Assembly (NCBI GenBank): GCA_944358405.1
Contig: CALVQX010000006.1
Location: 1 to 33,766 of the forward strand
Reading direction: 5' to 3'
Origin: an uncultured Bacilli bacterium
Lineage (GTDB): Bacteria; Bacillota_I; Bacilli_A; RF39; UBA660
Length of the DNA stretch: 33,766 nucleotides
A program made the position numbers and the translations under genes. Positions 32,546-33,766 of this stretch are shown piece after piece; the first letter of the stretch is position 1; each line of letters opens with the position of its first letter. The notes under the pieces are model-generated. The model did not search any database. It was given only the letters and a program-made list of their open reading frames with translations, and had not been told where the DNA came from.

Positions 32546-32768
32546 TTGATAGCAATAGAATATAAAGGCGTTTAAATTATATCTGAAAAAGAGATAAATA
32601 GTGATTAAGTAGTATATTGGGACAATAAGACTCTGACTAAATCTTCAAAATATGATATATCTTCAGAAAAAGAAAAGAGTTTTAAAGAATAATTTAGGCA
32701 AAAGTAATTATTTAGATATAAAAAAAGATAGTGGTTATTTAGTTAAGATTTATGAAAATTTCCATTAG
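32546..32768 (+). pseudogene. Remnant of an unknown gene
   Basis: One frame reads LIAIEYKGV, stop, IISEKEINSD, stop, VVYWDNKTLTKSSKYDISSE and on to KSFKE, stop. The next frame then continues GKSNYLDIKKDSGYLVKIYE before its stop at 32766-32768. The amino-acid makeup is gene-like, and two in-frame stops plus a shift suggest decay. I cannot name the family. Confidence 0.4.
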
Positions 32769-32858
32769 TTAAGAACAATAAATTATATTCAAAATATTTA
32801 ATGATTGAAAAATTGTTTTGATAAGAAAGATTAATTTAAGAACGAAAAATAATTATTC

Positions 32859-32891
32859 AAGGGTATCATAGTTAAATGATGCTCTTTTTTT
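32859..32891 (+). terminator. Strong intrinsic terminator before the helicase gene
   Basis: GGGTATCAT (32861-32869) and ATGATGCTC (32876-32884) pair over 9 bp with two G-T pairs, flanked by AA/TT, loop AGTTAA, then Ts to 32891. Confidence 0.8.
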
Positions 32892-32930
32892 ATAAGTTTG
32901 TTTAAAAATAAGGGAAATATTGAAGAAACA

Positions 32931-32939
32931 TGGTATAAT
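32931..32939 (+). promoter_or_regulatory. Extended -10 promoter of the helicase gene
   Basis: TGGTATAAT is a TGn extended -10, 18 bases before the ATG at 32958. No good -35 is present. The helicase can thus be expressed apart from the methylase operon. Confidence 0.6.
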
Positions 32940-32957
32940 TATACTGGAGGTTATACT

Positions 32958-33766
32958 ATGTTTCATGAATTAATTAAAAAAATATGTGATGAATGGTATA
33001 GTTCGGATAAATGTAAAATAAAGAACATTATAAATTACATGATAGAGCAAGATAAATTAAGAGATGCTCAAATAGAATCAATAAAATTATATTTGTTCTT
33101 TAAAATATATTGCAAAAATCAATCTTTAGAGAGACTTTTTAACGAAGGATATTTTTTACAAAATATAGATTTAGATGAATTACCTATATCTAAAAAATTA
33201 AATGATTTTTTATGTGATAATACTGCTGCAAGACAATTATATGAAATATCATTAACTGATGATAATTACAAAGAATTACAAGAAGAAATAGAGAAAAATT
33301 ATTTAACATTAGATTTTAAATCAATCTTTAAAAATTTTTTTCATAATACTGATTATGCTAATTACATTTACTCATTGCCAATGGGAGCAGGTAAAACTTT
33401 TTTAATGTCGGCTTTTATATATCTTGATTTGTATTTTGCTATGAATGAGCCATATAATAAAGCATTTGCACATAATTTTATTATTCTGGCTCCATCCGGA
33501 TTGAAGAGCTCTATTGTACCTAGTTTAAAAAAGATAAAAGACTTTAATGTGACATGGATTTTTCCTGAACCAATAGCAAGTAATTTAAAGAAAATTTTAA
33601 AATTTGAAATATTAGATGCTGTTAAAACTGATAAAAAAAGTAACAAAATAAAAAATCCCAATGTTGCTAAAATAGCCCAATATCAACCATATAAAGATAT
33701 GTTTGGAGTAATATTGTTAACAAATGCCGAAAAAGTTATATTAGATAAAGTAAAAATAGAGAATGA
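32958..33766 (+). CDS. DEAD/DEAH-type helicase (3' partial)
   Basis: The frame is open from ATG 32958 to the right edge, 269 codons. CTGGAGG lies 7 bases before the start. After about 130 helical residues it shows motif I as LPMGAGKTFLMSA (Walker A G143-AGK-T147) and motif Ia-like FIILAPSGLKSSIVPSL, the layout of superfamily 2 helicases in type III and other restriction systems. The rest (DEAD box, helicase C) lies outside. It is a separate transcript from the methylase operon yet is likely part of the same system. Confidence 0.82.
   Translation, partial: MFHELIKKICDEWYSSDKCKIKNIINYMIEQDKLRDAQIESIKLYLFFKIYCKNQSLERLFNEGYFLQNIDLDELPISKKLNDFLCDNTAARQLYEISLTDDNYKELQEEIEKNYLTLDFKSIFKNFFHNTDYANYIYSLPMGAGKTFLMSAFIYLDLYFAMNEPYNKAFAHNFIILAPSGLKSSIVPSLKKIKDFNVTWIFPEPIASNLKKILKFEILDAVKTDKKSNKIKNPNVAKIAQYQPYKDMFGVILLTNAEKVILDKVKIEN

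Larger units (their letters stand above)
32541..32957. other. Gap with decayed coding sequence, terminator and promoter
   Basis: The 417 bases between the HNH and helicase genes hold gene remnants (32546-32768), the operon terminator (32859-32891) and an extended -10 promoter (32931-32939). No intact reading frame is present. Confidence 0.7.

Noticed and set aside
33368-33661. Minus-strand open frame inside the helicase gene
   Set aside because: The plus-strand helicase frame with a Walker A motif covers it fully.
1-33766. Mycoplasma-type genetic code (TGA as Trp)
   Set aside because: map and the holin-like gene end with TGA at expected lengths, and Trp is encoded by TGG.
1-33766. CRISPR arrays, tRNA or rRNA genes
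   Set aside because: No regularly spaced direct repeats, cloverleaf sequences or rRNA-like segments were seen on either strand.

Overview
The window is AT-rich DNA from a low-GC member of the Bacillota. The gene order rpsE-rplO-secY-adk-map-infA-rpmJ-rpsM-rpsK-rpoA-rplQ ... truA-rplM-rpsI ... cwlD is the classical Bacilli/Clostridia ribosomal super-operon with its usual downstream neighbours. TGA is used as an ordinary stop (for example map and the holin-like gene) and TGG encodes Trp, so the code is not the Mycoplasma code 4. The lack of rpmD, a reduced ABC-ATPase pair and eroded sporulation-type genes suggest a streamlined Bacilli lineage, such as the gut RF39-like groups. That placement is inference from gene content only.

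Layout. 1-6162: the end of the spc operon and the alpha operon, all on the + strand with tight spacing. 6290-9449: a short-chain dehydrogenase, two highly degenerate EcfA-like ATPases with no EcfT, and truA. 9547-11159: a divergent pair of units, a DUF5661-type gene on the minus strand and an unrecognised two-gene operon on the plus strand. 11236-12183: rplM-rpsI behind a structured leader. 12276-13327: a phage-like holin/M23 endolysin cassette. 13355-14961: a ZIP metal transporter (minus) and a CwlD-like amidase. 15151-20413: a compact type VIIb secretion locus made of the motor ATPase EssC, a YukD/EsaB ubiquitin-like protein and two very short helical WXG100-like proteins. 20424-22518 (minus): a SpoIID-like protein that has lost its catalytic glutamate and a zinc-dependent phospholipase C family protein. 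22785-26470: an Abi/HEPN protein overlapping an HtrA protease gene, a CorA transporter and a Cys-rich protein.

26519-33766 looks like an accessory island. It begins in an amidase gene cut off after about 97 residues, passes through about 500 bases of decayed sequence, and then holds a tight operon: an Eco57I-like adenine methyltransferase, an 817-residue protein with two GHKL ATPase modules (MORC/MutL/Hsp90-like at the N-terminus, histidine-kinase-like at the C-terminus), a receiver-domain protein with no output domain, and an HNH nuclease. After a terminator and a new promoter, a DEAD/DEAH-type helicase gene runs off the right edge. Methylase, signalling ATPase, receiver, nuclease and helicase together read as a candidate anti-phage system that joins restriction-modification with two-component-style signalling. 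I cannot match it to a named system with confidence, and it is the best candidate here for something undescribed.
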